Part shown: piece by piece, positions 15,546 to 23,759 of the stretch
How the letters are laid out: every line of letters begins with the position of its first letter
Position numbering within the stretch: position 1 is the stretch's first letter
NCBI GenBank assembly: GCA_964476375.1
Contig: CAYYZW010000236.1
Location: 1-35,509, forward strand
Length of the DNA stretch: 35,509 bases
Reading direction: 5' to 3'
From: SAT2750 sp964476375
GTDB lineage: Bacteria; Planctomycetota; Planctomycetia; Pirellulales; Pirellulaceae
Notes under the pieces: generated by a model
What the model saw: only the letters and a program-made list of their open reading frames with translations
Told to the model about the DNA's origin: nothing
The model's database searches: none
Position numbers and translations under genes: made by a program

Positions 15546-16577
15546 GTGGCTGAAGCGGACGATATTCTTGACGATGCCGACGAGGAGAAATCGGCGGCTC
15601 GCCTTCAGCAGGATCATGTTGATGACCTGATCCATCGCATCAAGCAGTCGGCAGACCGGCTGGCGGCCGACAAGCCGTCCAGGGGGGATCTCAAGATTCT
15701 CAGCCGCACACTCCGCGAACTGCGGTATGCATTCAAGGTGTTTGCACCCTACCGGAACCAGCGAAAAGTCTCCGTCTTTGGTTCCGCTCGCACCCAGCCG
15801 CACGAGGCGACGTATCGCCAGGCCGTTGAATTTGGCAGGGCCATGGCCGAAAAGGAATGGTTCGTGGTCACCGGTGCAGCCCAGGGAATCATGGAGGCCG
15901 GCCACGTGGGAGCGGGCCGTGACCGCTCGATGGGCCTCAATATCATGCTCCCCTTTGAACAGGAAGCAAATCCGATCATTGCCGGCGATCACAAGCTGGT
16001 CAACATGAAGTATTTCTTTACCCGCAAGCTCATGTTCGTCAAGGAATGTGATGGGGTGGTCTGTCTACCGGGAGGATTTGGCACCCTGGACGAGGCGCTG
16101 GAGGTCCTGACGCTTTTACAGACAGGCAAGAGAGACATGGTGCCGGTTGTGCTGCTCGATGCGCCTGGTGGCACCTACTGGAAGATGCTCGACAGTTTTA
16201 TTCGGGCAGAACTTCTCCAGGGAGGAATGATTGCGGCTGAAGATCAGCATCTTTACCTGGTCACCAGTGATTGCCAGGAAGCCGTGGAAGAGGTGACGCA
16301 GTTCTTTCGTGTCTACCACAGCATGCGGTTTGTCGGAGAGCAGCTGGTCTTGCGGTTGCAGGAGGAACTTTCACAGGCCCAGCTGGCCGAACTGGAGTCC
16401 CAGTTTGGCGATATCCTTAAATCAGGCGGTTTTGAACAACAAGGTCCCCTGGAAGCGGAAGAGAACGAGCCGGAGCTTGAACATCTTTCCCGGCTTGTCT
16501 TTCATTTCAACCGTCGCAGTCACGGCCGTTTGCGAATGATGATCAACCATATCAACGGTCGTCCGTCCCATGGCTGA
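15546..16577 (+). CDS. LOG family / lysine-decarboxylase-like protein
   Basis: This protein has 343 residues and starts at GTG, preceded by GAGAGGA about nine bases upstream. The Rossmann-like LOG domain spans about 70-265. VSVFGSAR opens strand 1, VTGAAQGIMEAGHVGAG is the nucleotide-binding Gly-rich region, FFTRKLMFVKE carries the Arg/Lys, and PGGFGTLDE (175-183) is the family signature with the catalytic Glu. Studied LOG members cleave nucleoside 5'-monophosphates to free base and ribose 5-phosphate; the lysine-decarboxylase label is historic. The extra N-terminal 65 residues and a C-terminal extension of about 75 residues, rich in Gln and Glu and ending in a basic tail, make it one of the longer variants. 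It ends four bases before the convergent heme gene. Confidence 0.9.
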   Translation: MAEADDILDDADEEKSAARLQQDHVDDLIHRIKQSADRLAADKPSRGDLKILSRTLRELRYAFKVFAPYRNQRKVSVFGSARTQPHEATYRQAVEFGRAMAEKEWFVVTGAAQGIMEAGHVGAGRDRSMGLNIMLPFEQEANPIIAGDHKLVNMKYFFTRKLMFVKECDGVVCLPGGFGTLDEALEVLTLLQTGKRDMVPVVLLDAPGGTYWKMLDSFIRAELLQGGMIAAEDQHLYLVTSDCQEAVEEVTQFFRVYHSMRFVGEQLVLRLQEELSQAQLAELESQFGDILKSGGFEQQGPLEAEENEPELEHLSRLVFHFNRRSHGRLRMMINHINGRPSHG

Positions 16578-16581
16578 CGTC

Positions 16582-18528
16582 TCAGGATGTCCGCTGGCTC
16601 ATCTCGTGTACGGCATCGACCAGGGCAATGGCATTTTCCACGGGAGTCTGGGGTAACACACCGTGCCCCAGGTTGAAAATATGTCCCGGTCGGCCATCGG
16701 CCTGGTCGAGGATGGCACTGGCCCGCTGACGAATCTCCTCCGGGCTTGCCAGCAGGACAAGCGGGTCCAGGTTCCCCTGGATGGAGCGATCATGGCCGAT
16801 TTGATTCCAGGCTTCATCCAGCCGGATCCGCCAGTCGACTCCCACGACCCGGCTGCCACTCTCGGCAAGCAATGGAATCAAGGCCGGGTTTCCTGTGGCA
16901 AAATTGATGACCGGAACCCCGGGGACCAGCCCCTCGATGATTCCCTGCACGTAGGGCAGGACATACCGGCGGTAATCATCGCTTCCCAGGCATCCCGCCC
17001 AGGAATCAAACAGCTGGACACACTGGGCACCGGCTGCAATCTGGGCATTGAGATAGAGTGTCACTGCCCGCTGGAATCGTTTCATCAGGGCATCCCAGGC
17101 GCCCGCATCACGATACATGAGTGTCTTGGTATTAAGGTAATTCCTGCTTGCCCCGCCCTCGATCGCATAGCTGGCAAGCGTGAAGGGTGCTCCGGCAAAC
17201 CCGATCAGGGGCATGTCATCGGGCAAGGCCGACCGTGTTTCGCGGACTGTCTCAACGACGAAATCCAGCGAATCAATGCTTTCCAGTTCCAGGACGCGGT
17301 CGACGTCTGCGGCCTCACGGACCGGGTTATGAATGACTGGTCCCTCCCCCTGGGCAAATTCCAGTTCCAGTCCCATCGGCTCCAGGATGGGGAGCAGGTC
17401 GGAGAAGATAATGGCGGCATCGACCCCCAGTCGATTGACGGCTGTCACCATGATCTCGGCGCAAAGATCAGGTCGGCGGCAGAGTTCCAGGAAGGTCGTC
17501 TTTTCCCGGATCTGCCGGTACTCTTCCATGTAGCGGCCTGCCTGCCGCATCAACCAGATGGGAGTGATGTCGGTCGCTTCTCCACGACAGGCGCGAAGGA
17601 ACGGGCTGTCATACCAGGGGGCAGATGTATCCGTTGGGTCTGATGCTGGGCCAGATAGCATGGTCCTTATCTTCTCCTTCCGAGCCAGGATAGCTTGTCC
17701 TTGCCGTGCGGTGTTTGCTACCAGCGACCCCATCCGGGAGTGTTCCGGCTGCAGGTCAACCGGCAGTTGGCAGTCTCGCAGTCGCTCGCTGGTCGTGGGG
17801 CCGACCGAGGCGACCACGACATGTTCCAGCGCCTTCTGCAGATCATCCTCGACGTCCAGTTTTTCCGCAACCGCCAGTAGATTGGTGACTTGCTGGGCCG
17901 AGGTGATGATCAGCACATCGCGTTCCCGGGCCACCAGGGCCCGCACGTTTTCTTCCAGCAGCCTGCAGTCCTCCGGCAGTGCCCAGCGATAGACCGGAAC
18001 ACGGATTACCGTCGCTCCCCGCGCTTCCAGTCCTGCCACCAGGCTTGCATTTGTCACGCCGTATTCCTGGACAGCGACCACCTGGTGGTCAACCGGAGCA
18101 TGCTCATCGAGCGTGGTGAGTAATTCTCGCCAGGTATTTGGTTCTGGGACCTGCAGCGTTGGAGCCAGTCCGACCTTTTTCATGGCAGCAACAGGCTTGG
18201 GGCCACGGGCGATCGTGGTCATGTCGACCAGGGCGTTATGGAATCGGTCGCTGTCGACATGCCGCTCGACAGCTTCAAGAAGATACTTAAAACCGACGCC
18301 GGTTGTGAGCACGAGGATATCCACACCGCCGGTCATAAGCCGGTTGGCAAAGTCAATAGCCGCGGGGTTTTCCTCCAGCGGAACTTCTCGCATCGATGGA
18401 CTGACAAAGGGTGTGCCACCATGTTTTTCGATCAGCCGGGCCATCTCGTTGTGCCGGCGACTTTCCAGGGCAGCAACCCGGAGGCCCTGGAAACCAGGGC
18501 TGTCCGAATGATCAGGCGGGAATTCCAT
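16582..18528 (-). CDS. HemD-HemE fusion: uroporphyrinogen-III synthase / decarboxylase
   Basis: This is one 648-residue frame holding two successive heme-pathway enzymes. Residues about 14-280 look like uroporphyrinogen-III synthase (HemD): LRVAALESRR, LVLTTGVGFKYLL, VAVQEYG, LIITSAQQVTNLL and VVASVGPTTSERL. A linker of about 25 residues (to about 305) follows. Residues about 306-648 are uroporphyrinogen decarboxylase (HemE): IWLMRQAGRYMEEYR with Arg328 and Arg332, FSDLLPILEPMG with Asp377, the SYAIEGG Tyr, and NLGHGVLP with the C-terminal His. All catalytic positions are intact. The fused enzyme would turn hydroxymethylbilane into uroporphyrinogen III and then coproporphyrinogen III. An internal ATG at 17661 has AAGGAG twelve bases upstream, so free HemE may also be made. 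No other heme gene is adjacent. No clear ribosome site precedes the first ATG. Confidence 0.93.
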   Translation of the reverse strand: MEFPPDHSDSPGFQGLRVAALESRRHNEMARLIEKHGGTPFVSPSMREVPLEENPAAIDFANRLMTGGVDILVLTTGVGFKYLLEAVERHVDSDRFHNALVDMTTIARGPKPVAAMKKVGLAPTLQVPEPNTWRELLTTLDEHAPVDHQVVAVQEYGVTNASLVAGLEARGATVIRVPVYRWALPEDCRLLEENVRALVARERDVLIITSAQQVTNLLAVAEKLDVEDDLQKALEHVVVASVGPTTSERLRDCQLPVDLQPEHSRMGSLVANTARQGQAILARKEKIRTMLSGPASDPTDTSAPWYDSPFLRACRGEATDITPIWLMRQAGRYMEEYRQIREKTTFLELCRRPDLCAEIMVTAVNRLGVDAAIIFSDLLPILEPMGLELEFAQGEGPVIHNPVREAADVDRVLELESIDSLDFVVETVRETRSALPDDMPLIGFAGAPFTLASYAIEGGASRNYLNTKTLMYRDAGAWDALMKRFQRAVTLYLNAQIAAGAQCVQLFDSWAGCLGSDDYRRYVLPYVQGIIEGLVPGVPVINFATGNPALIPLLAESGSRVVGVDWRIRLDEAWNQIGHDRSIQGNLDPLVLLASPEEIRQRASAILDQADGRPGHIFNLGHGVLPQTPVENAIALVDAVHEMSQRTS

Positions 18529-18635
18529 GGTTTCATGCTAATGGCGCACAGCGACCAACAAAAGGAGGAGAGGGGAGCCAGGCGGCAGTGTTACTGTTTC
18601 TTGGCCGTGTCGTCCTACCCCGGGCAAGATTGGGG

Positions 18636-18644
18636 TGATACGAT
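18636..18644 (+). promoter_or_regulatory. Candidate extended -10 (TGATACGAT)
   Basis: TG, one base, then TACGAT fits an extended -10 element, without a clear -35 box. It lies in the divergent gap 45 bases before the ATG at 18689. Confidence 0.22.
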
Positions 18645-18688
18645 TGGTGGAGATCCTTTTGATAACTTTTCCTGGGGAATCCAGTCCC

Positions 18689-19855
18689 ATGGCTACAATC
18701 CAGTCAGCTTTTACACAGTTGGAAAATGCACTTCAGCAGGGTGGTACGCAGGAGGTTCTTCAGCAGCTGGCGGATCAGCTTCTGCAAGACGGAAAATACC
18801 ATGAACTGTTTGAAGCAAGAAAAATGGAGGTTCGGCATCGACTTGGGCTGCCCCTGCTTTACAGTGACAGTGGCGATGAGTTGACCGATGATCAGCGAGA
18901 TCAACTGGAAGACGGGCTCATCTCTGCATGTCGTGAAGTGGGCCTGGCACTGATGAAGAATGGTCGCCTGGGAGAGGGGTGGATGTACCTGAGGCCGGCA
19001 GGAGAGAAAGTAGCGGCCCAGCAGATCCTTGCCGAGGCGGAAGTCAACAGCGAGAACATGGACGAGTTTGTTGAGATCGCGCTGCAGGAGGGAGTCCATC
19101 CTGCACGTGGCTATCAGCTGGTGCTGGAGAATTACGGTACCTGTAACTCGATCACCATGTTCGAATCACTTGGGCACCAGTTGCCGCTGTCCGATCGGCA
19201 GGAACTGGCAGAATTACTGCTTCGACATGTTCACAGCGAGTTATTGAGTTCCCTCACGTCGGACATCAGCAGCCAGCAGGGAGAGGATCCAGGCCAGGAT
19301 ACGCTGCAGGCGCTGGTTGACGGACGGGAATGGTTGTTTGGTGAACATTCCTATCATATCGACACGACTCACCTTGCATCGACGGTCCGGTTTTCTCGCT
19401 GCCTTGCTGACCCGGAGACCCTGCGGCTGGCCCTCGACCTGACGCATTATGGCCGCCACCTGAGCGAGCAGTTCCAGTATGCAGGGGACGAACCTTTTGC
19501 AGATATTTATCTCAGCCACGCCCTCTTTTTCCAGGCCCTGCTGGGAGAGAACCTGGAAGAGGCCCTGGATCATTTTCTGGATCGGGCAGAGAATGTATCC
19601 CGGGACGAATTTGGTACCGCCGCGGCCGAAGTCTACGTGGACCTGCTTGCCCGTATTGGCCAGCACGAGCAAGCGATCGAGGCATCCAGGAAGTTGCTCC
19701 CCCCGGGAACCCAGACCATGGGTCACGCCCCCTCGCTGCTTGAACTCTCAGAGATGGCAGAGGATTACGAGATGCTGATCTCGCTCAGCCGGGAAGCGGA
19801 GGACCTGCTGGGGTTTGCCACGGGCCTGGTGCGAGCCGGTGTTAAGCGGGCCTGA
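18689..19855 (+). CDS. Uncharacterised helical protein
   Basis: This protein has 388 residues from the ATG at 18689; an earlier in-frame start at 18635 would add an unlikely N-terminus running through the candidate promoter. The sequence is acidic, rich in Leu, Glu and Gln, and predicted helical throughout, with TPR-like pieces near the end (AAAEVYVDLLARIGQHEQAI). Residues 1-60 (FTQLENALQQGGTQEVLQQL) form an alpha-hairpin. No signal peptide, membrane helix or metal motif is obvious. I do not recognise the family. The gene is single, followed by a strong bidirectional terminator, and divergent from the heme fusion. Confidence 0.75.
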   Translation: MATIQSAFTQLENALQQGGTQEVLQQLADQLLQDGKYHELFEARKMEVRHRLGLPLLYSDSGDELTDDQRDQLEDGLISACREVGLALMKNGRLGEGWMYLRPAGEKVAAQQILAEAEVNSENMDEFVEIALQEGVHPARGYQLVLENYGTCNSITMFESLGHQLPLSDRQELAELLLRHVHSELLSSLTSDISSQQGEDPGQDTLQALVDGREWLFGEHSYHIDTTHLASTVRFSRCLADPETLRLALDLTHYGRHLSEQFQYAGDEPFADIYLSHALFFQALLGENLEEALDHFLDRAENVSRDEFGTAAAEVYVDLLARIGQHEQAIEASRKLLPPGTQTMGHAPSLLELSEMAEDYEMLISLSREAEDLLGFATGLVRAGVKRA

Positions 19856-19893
19856 CCTCTCTTAACCAGGGAGCTTCCGTGCGGAAAAAAGAA

Positions 19894-19931
19894 AGCCTGC
19901 CAGGCAGTATTGCCCGGCAGGCTCTTCCTTT
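19894..19931. terminator. Strong bidirectional intrinsic terminator
   Basis: The arms AGCCTGCC-A-GGCA and TGCC-C-GGCAGGCT (19894-19906 and 19911-19923) pair completely except for one A/C mismatch, around a four-base loop. CTTCCTTTT follows on the plus strand. On the minus strand the reverse complement of the A-run at 19884-19889 supplies TTTTTT. It ends the uncharacterised gene and the convergent exported-protein gene. Confidence 0.8.
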
Positions 19932-19979
19932 TAAGCCTGGTCGTTGTTACCAGGCTGGGTCCCCCCCCGGGAACAGGAA

Positions 19980-20540
19980 TTAGCGTTTTTTTGTTTTGTC
20001 GGGAAGAAATGCGGTGGGATCTGTCTCGGGAACTGGTGGTGAAGGATGGAGCGGGTCATCGCTTAGGATCCGGATTGACCCGGCCGGTTCGGCCAGGGTC
20101 GGTTGGGAAGGATTCTCCAGTTTCTCTGAGGTTCCCCCGGAACCGGTTGGGTAATAAGAGTGTTGTCCGGTGATTCCAGAAATCACCCGGAAGAAGAGAT
20201 CCTCCGTTTGATCGGTGAAGCGGGCGAATTCGCTTGTCAGCTCTCTCCCCAGAACCTGCTGAGAAGTCCTGGGCTGACTCCTGACCCTGACAACGACCGC
20301 GGCAGGAGCCTGGTCCTTGGGTGGAGAAGGAAAAATACCCAGTCCAAAATCGAATAATGGCCGTATTTCCGTATGGCCACGACGGATGATCAAACCATCA
20401 CTGGCCTGTCCATCCTCGATCTTCTGCGGACTGGAGAGCTTGATGCCAAGAAGTTCCTCGAGCAGGTCACTCCCGAATGCCGGGCTGCAGAGGAGATAAC
20501 AGGCCACCAGCGTACAGGTAAGTAGTTTCCACTTATTCAA
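19980..20540 (-). CDS. Small exported protein of unknown function
   Basis: This protein has 186 residues from a TTG start that has AGGA seven bases upstream. The N-terminus, MNKWKLLTCTLVACYLLCSP followed by AFGSD, is a classic Sec signal peptide with cleavage probably after AFG. The mature part begins LLEELLGIKLSS and continues with an alpha/beta stretch (DGLIIRRGHTEIRPLFDFGL). It ends in a proline/serine/threonine-rich, probably disordered tail with a basic end (PDKTKKR). No enzymatic motif is seen and no family is recognised. It is convergent with the helical-protein gene and shares its terminator. Confidence 0.6.
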   Translation of the reverse strand: MNKWKLLTCTLVACYLLCSPAFGSDLLEELLGIKLSSPQKIEDGQASDGLIIRRGHTEIRPLFDFGLGIFPSPPKDQAPAAVVVRVRSQPRTSQQVLGRELTSEFARFTDQTEDLFFRVISGITGQHSYYPTGSGGTSEKLENPSQPTLAEPAGSIRILSDDPLHPSPPVPETDPTAFLPDKTKKR

Positions 20541-20819
20541 GAGTTATTCCTATCGCTCAATACTCGTCTCACCAAACGTGCCTAACGGTTGTATCGGCAA
20601 TACTGAAAAGCGACCTTGAGCAGGCTGTTCCCGTTCTGCGGAACTGGTTCTCCTGGAGGGTCAGTAAAACTGTTCGGATTAGGAAGACTGGGAAACCTGT
20701 ATTTCTCGTGCTTCCAACGCACTCTTTTGGAGGACGAGTTGCTGCCATCTGGCAGTTGTAGTTGGAGGAAGAACCATCTGCTATCATGAAAGCCTCAACG
20801 CGAGAACGAGGGATTTCAG
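20541..20819. other. 279-base non-coding gap
   Basis: This divergent gap lies between the exported-protein gene and the cupin gene. Frames crossing it (an 89-codon minus-strand frame and a plus-strand frame of about 60 codons without a good start) lack ribosome sites and recognisable motifs. A TGCTATCAT extended -10 at 20779-20787 may drive the cupin gene. I see no tRNA, repeat or riboswitch. Confidence 0.5.
20779..20787 (+). promoter_or_regulatory. Candidate extended -10 (TGCTATCAT) for cupin gene
   Basis: TG, one base, then TATCAT lies 33 bases before the ATG at 20820. No good -35 box at standard spacing. Confidence 0.3.
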
Positions 20820-21188
20820 ATGGTGGAGCAGACAGCAAAGCGAGGCTTTGAAGTCGTTGATTTCAACGAAATGGAAGGAGTTCCCTGTCCCTGTGGATCT
20901 GCCCGACGGGCTTTTGGCGATATCGATGATTTTCCGGCGACAGTGCATGTGACCGAGATCTCGTCGGATGCGAAACTGCATTTCCACAAGCAGCTGACTG
21001 AAACATACTACTTTCTCGAGTGTGACTCCGGTGCCCGTATGCAGCTGGACGACCAGTTTGTTGATGTTCATCCAGGGATGAGTATTATGATTCGACCTGG
21101 AACGAAACACAGGGCGATCGGGAGGATGAAGGTCTTGATCGTGGTTTTACCGAAGTTTGATCCGGCGGATGAATGGCTGGTTGAGTGA
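20820..21188 (+). CDS. Single-domain cupin protein
   Basis: This is a 122-residue single cupin barrel. Motif 1 gives H54-F-H56 and E61 followed by a Gly after a short loop; motif 2 gives PGTKH with His97. This is the full three-His/one-Glu metal site, so it probably binds Fe, Mn or Zn. An N-terminal VPCPCGSARR motif with two close cysteines (Cys23 and Cys25) is distinctive and may be redox-active or structural. The start has GAGGG six bases upstream. Substrate unknown. Followed after 125 bases by a propeller lipoprotein gene with a hairpin in the gap, so it is probably transcribed alone. Confidence 0.9.
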   Translation: MVEQTAKRGFEVVDFNEMEGVPCPCGSARRAFGDIDDFPATVHVTEISSDAKLHFHKQLTETYYFLECDSGARMQLDDQFVDVHPGMSIMIRPGTKHRAIGRMKVLIVVLPKFDPADEWLVE

Positions 21189-21192
21189 TCCA

Positions 21193-21210
21193 TCTGCTCG
21201 CGGGAGCAGA
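21193..21210 (+). terminator. Hairpin after cupin gene (weak terminator candidate)
   Basis: TCTGCTC and GAGCAGA pair perfectly around a four-base loop, five bases after the cupin stop. There is no T-run after it, so it may instead stabilise the 3' end of the transcript. Confidence 0.35.
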
Positions 21211-21313
21211 AGAGCGTTGGCTCGTTAAAGGCAGAAAAGAAAAATTAACGACAGGCCCGGGCTGGCCCGGACCAGGAACATCTCGAGGTTGACTTTTTAC
21301 GAGGATGCAATTG

Positions 21314-23635
21314 ATGTTAAGAGAGAATTCCGGCTGGGTTTGTTTTCTGGGAACCACCATGCTTCTGCTGGGCGTCACGCTGTCTGGGTGTGATGCCCCT
21401 TCCGAGAGCGGGGCAGACGAAAGTAATTCCACGACAGGTGTGGAGACACCAGGCGTGACACCGGTCGCCCTGCAGGAGGCGGACAAGGCGGTGTCGCTCG
21501 ACTGGCCCTACTGGCGCGGACCAAGCTATACAGGGACATCCATCGAAACCGGCCTGATCGATGACTGGGATCCGAAGGGCGGTGAGGGAAGCAATGTCAA
21601 CTGGAAGCGCGATGACCTGGGAGGCCGGAGCACGCCGATCGTGATGAATGGCAAGCTCTACGTCATGTCCCGGGTGGATCCTGAATCCGCTACCGAGGGA
21701 GAGCGGATTGTCTGTCTCGATGCAGTCAGTGGAGAGACGATCTGGGAAAGCCGGTTTAATGTCTGGCTTTCGGATGTGCCGGACACGCGTGTTGCCTGGA
21801 GTAGCGTGGTCGGGGATCCGGCGACAGGCCGAGTTTATGCCCTCGGTGTATGTGGTTATTTCCAGTGCCTGGATGGAGAGACGGGCAAGACTCTCTGGTC
21901 AGTACCAATGCATGAGCGGTTTGGGCTGCTCAGCACCTATGGCGGCCGCACGAATTTCCCGGTGGTCTGTGATGACGTGGTGATTATCAGCGCCATCGTG
22001 ATTGGCTGGGGAGAGATGGCGAAGCCGGCACATCGTTTTGTTGCTTTTGACAAGATGACCGGGGAGGTGGTCTGGTTCAATGGGACAAGGCCGCTGCCAT
22101 ACGATACGACTTACAGTGGCCCCTCGCTGACTGTCCTGCAGGGCCAAAAGGCACTTGTTTTTGGATCCGGGGATGGCCAGGTATGGGCGATCCAGCCACG
22201 TACCGGGAACCATATCTGGAACTATTCTTTCTCTCGTCGCGGCTTGAACGTGGCTCCGCTGGTTATTGGGGAGCGTGTCTTTACAGGTCATAGTGAAGAG
22301 AATATCTCGGGGACCGCGATGGGATCAGTGGTCGCGATTGACGCTTCTGGCAAGGGAAACGTGACCAAGTCCGGAGAGCTCTGGAAGGTGGATGAGCTGA
22401 TGATGGGCAAGGCCGCCCCGCTTCATATTGGTAACCGCCTTTACTGTTTTGATGACCGTGCCAAGTTGCACGTCCTGGATGACAAGACAGGCGAGCCGGT
22501 GGCTCCGCGGATTGCCCTGGGGACTGTGATGCGATCGAGCCCTCTTTATGCGGATGGAAAGATCTATGCCTTTACCAATAATGGCCGCTGGTACATTCTT
22601 AAACCGGATGAAGAGAAGGGAGCGGTCCGTGTGAAGTATGGTCGGTTGCCGACCGGGGAGAGCTGTGACGCCTCTCCAATCGTTTCGCATGGCCGAATCT
22701 ATCTCAATACCTCCGGCGGCCTTTATTGCCTGGAGGATAAGACCAAGGACCATGGGGTAACAGCAACGGGAGCTCCCGTGGCCGAGGCACCTGTCGCTGA
22801 TGATACAGCGCCGGCCCACCTGCAGCTTGTTCCGGCGGATGCGCTGCTTCGACCTGGCGAAACCAGGCAATACAAGGTTCGCCTCTATAACGCGGCGGGC
22901 CAGCTGGTCGAAGCAGACCTGGCTGACGTTCAGTTTGCCGTGGACAAGGATGCGACCATTGATGGAGCGGGAATGCTCCAGGCTGCAGCCGATGCCGGCC
23001 ATGGTGCTTCCTACGTGACCGCCACGCTGGGGGATCTTTCAGGTCGAGCACGGATTCGTATCGTGCCTGCATTGCCATGGTCATTTGATTTTGAAGGTCT
23101 CAGCGATCCGCCGGTCAGCTGGGTCGGTGCCCGTTATCGTCACGTGGTGCGCGAGATGGAAGGGACAAACGTGATGGTCAAGATCACCACGATCCCGAAG
23201 GGAACTCGCAGCCGCTGCTGGTTTGGACACTCCGACCTTTCCAATTACACGATCCAGGCGGATGTGAAAGGGAACCGCACAAATGACAAGATGCCGGATA
23301 TCGGCCTGATTGCCCAGGGTTATACGCTGGATCTCCAGGGCAACAGCCAGAAACTGCAAATTCGCAGCTGGGTACCCCAGTTGCGAATGGCGGAGACGAT
23401 TGATTTTGTCTGGCAACCAGATGTCTGGTACCGAGTGAAGTTCCAGGCCTCTGTCGAGGATGGTACGGCAGTGCTCCAGGGCAAGATCTGGCCACGTGGT
23501 CAGGACGAACCAGCCAGCTGGATGCTGAAGGCAACAGACAAGGCAGCCAATCTCCAGGGAAGCCCGGGATTATTTGGTAATGCCAAGGATGCTGAATTGC
23601 ATCTGGATAATATCTCCGTGACGGCAAATGAGTGA
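21314..23635 (+). CDS. PQQ-like beta-propeller lipoprotein
   Basis: The ATG at 21314 is chosen because GAGG lies nine bases upstream, whereas the ATG at 21305 touches it. The product has 773 residues. The signal sequence ends in the lipobox L-S-G-C (Cys26), so it is a lipoprotein. Residues about 55-480 carry PQQ-enzyme-like repeats with many KTG/RTG-W pairs (VVWFNG, GKTLWS, NHIWNY), typical of a beta-propeller. An Ig-like segment (about 500-590, LVPADALLRPGETRQYKVRL) follows. The last 180 residues resemble a concanavalin/DUF1080-like sandwich (FDFEGL, NYTIQADVKG, LHLDNISV). No PQQ-binding Trp-dehydrogenase active site is evident. It may be an assembly or binding protein of the outer surface rather than an alcohol dehydrogenase. 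Confidence 0.9.
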   Translation: MLRENSGWVCFLGTTMLLLGVTLSGCDAPSESGADESNSTTGVETPGVTPVALQEADKAVSLDWPYWRGPSYTGTSIETGLIDDWDPKGGEGSNVNWKRDDLGGRSTPIVMNGKLYVMSRVDPESATEGERIVCLDAVSGETIWESRFNVWLSDVPDTRVAWSSVVGDPATGRVYALGVCGYFQCLDGETGKTLWSVPMHERFGLLSTYGGRTNFPVVCDDVVIISAIVIGWGEMAKPAHRFVAFDKMTGEVVWFNGTRPLPYDTTYSGPSLTVLQGQKALVFGSGDGQVWAIQPRTGNHIWNYSFSRRGLNVAPLVIGERVFTGHSEENISGTAMGSVVAIDASGKGNVTKSGELWKVDELMMGKAAPLHIGNRLYCFDDRAKLHVLDDKTGEPVAPRIALGTVMRSSPLYADGKIYAFTNNGRWYILKPDEEKGAVRVKYGRLPTGESCDASPIVSHGRIYLNTSGGLYCLEDKTKDHGVTATGAPVAEAPVADDTAPAHLQLVPADALLRPGETRQYKVRLYNAAGQLVEADLADVQFAVDKDATIDGAGMLQAAADAGHGASYVTATLGDLSGRARIRIVPALPWSFDFEGLSDPPVSWVGARYRHVVREMEGTNVMVKITTIPKGTRSRCWFGHSDLSNYTIQADVKGNRTNDKMPDIGLIAQGYTLDLQGNSQKLQIRSWVPQLRMAETIDFVWQPDVWYRVKFQASVEDGTAVLQGKIWPRGQDEPASWMLKATDKAANLQGSPGLFGNAKDAELHLDNISVTANE

Positions 23636-23646
23636 TCTGCCATAAT
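23618..23646 (+). promoter_or_regulatory. Candidate promoter (GTGACG-N17-CATAAT)
   Basis: GTGACG (23618-23623) and CATAAT (23641-23646) are 17 bases apart, at the end of the first propeller gene, ahead of the second. A TGCCAG/CTGGCA dyad at 23672-23689 follows in the leader. Confidence 0.28.
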
Positions 23647-23759
23647 CGTCATGGAATGGAAGTAACTGGTGTGCCAGTGGCAGCTGGCATATCAACAAAA
23701 ACGACAGGAAAACAGAAAAGCGGGAAGATCCGCCCTGTTTCACGGAGATGAACTAGCTG

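Noticed and set aside
16663..17643. 326-codon plus-strand open frame
   Set aside because: It is antisense to the HemE part of the fusion, where all catalytic residues are present; no ribosome site or motif.
20569..20838. 89-codon minus-strand frame and a plus-strand frame in the gap before the cupin gene
   Set aside because: No ribosome site, no motif, and the minus-strand frame runs into the cupin start. The plus-strand frame lacks a good start codon.
21223..21250. CGTTAA/TTAACG inverted repeat
   Set aside because: Arms of six bases with a 16-base spacer are expected by chance at this scale; nothing else supports a site.
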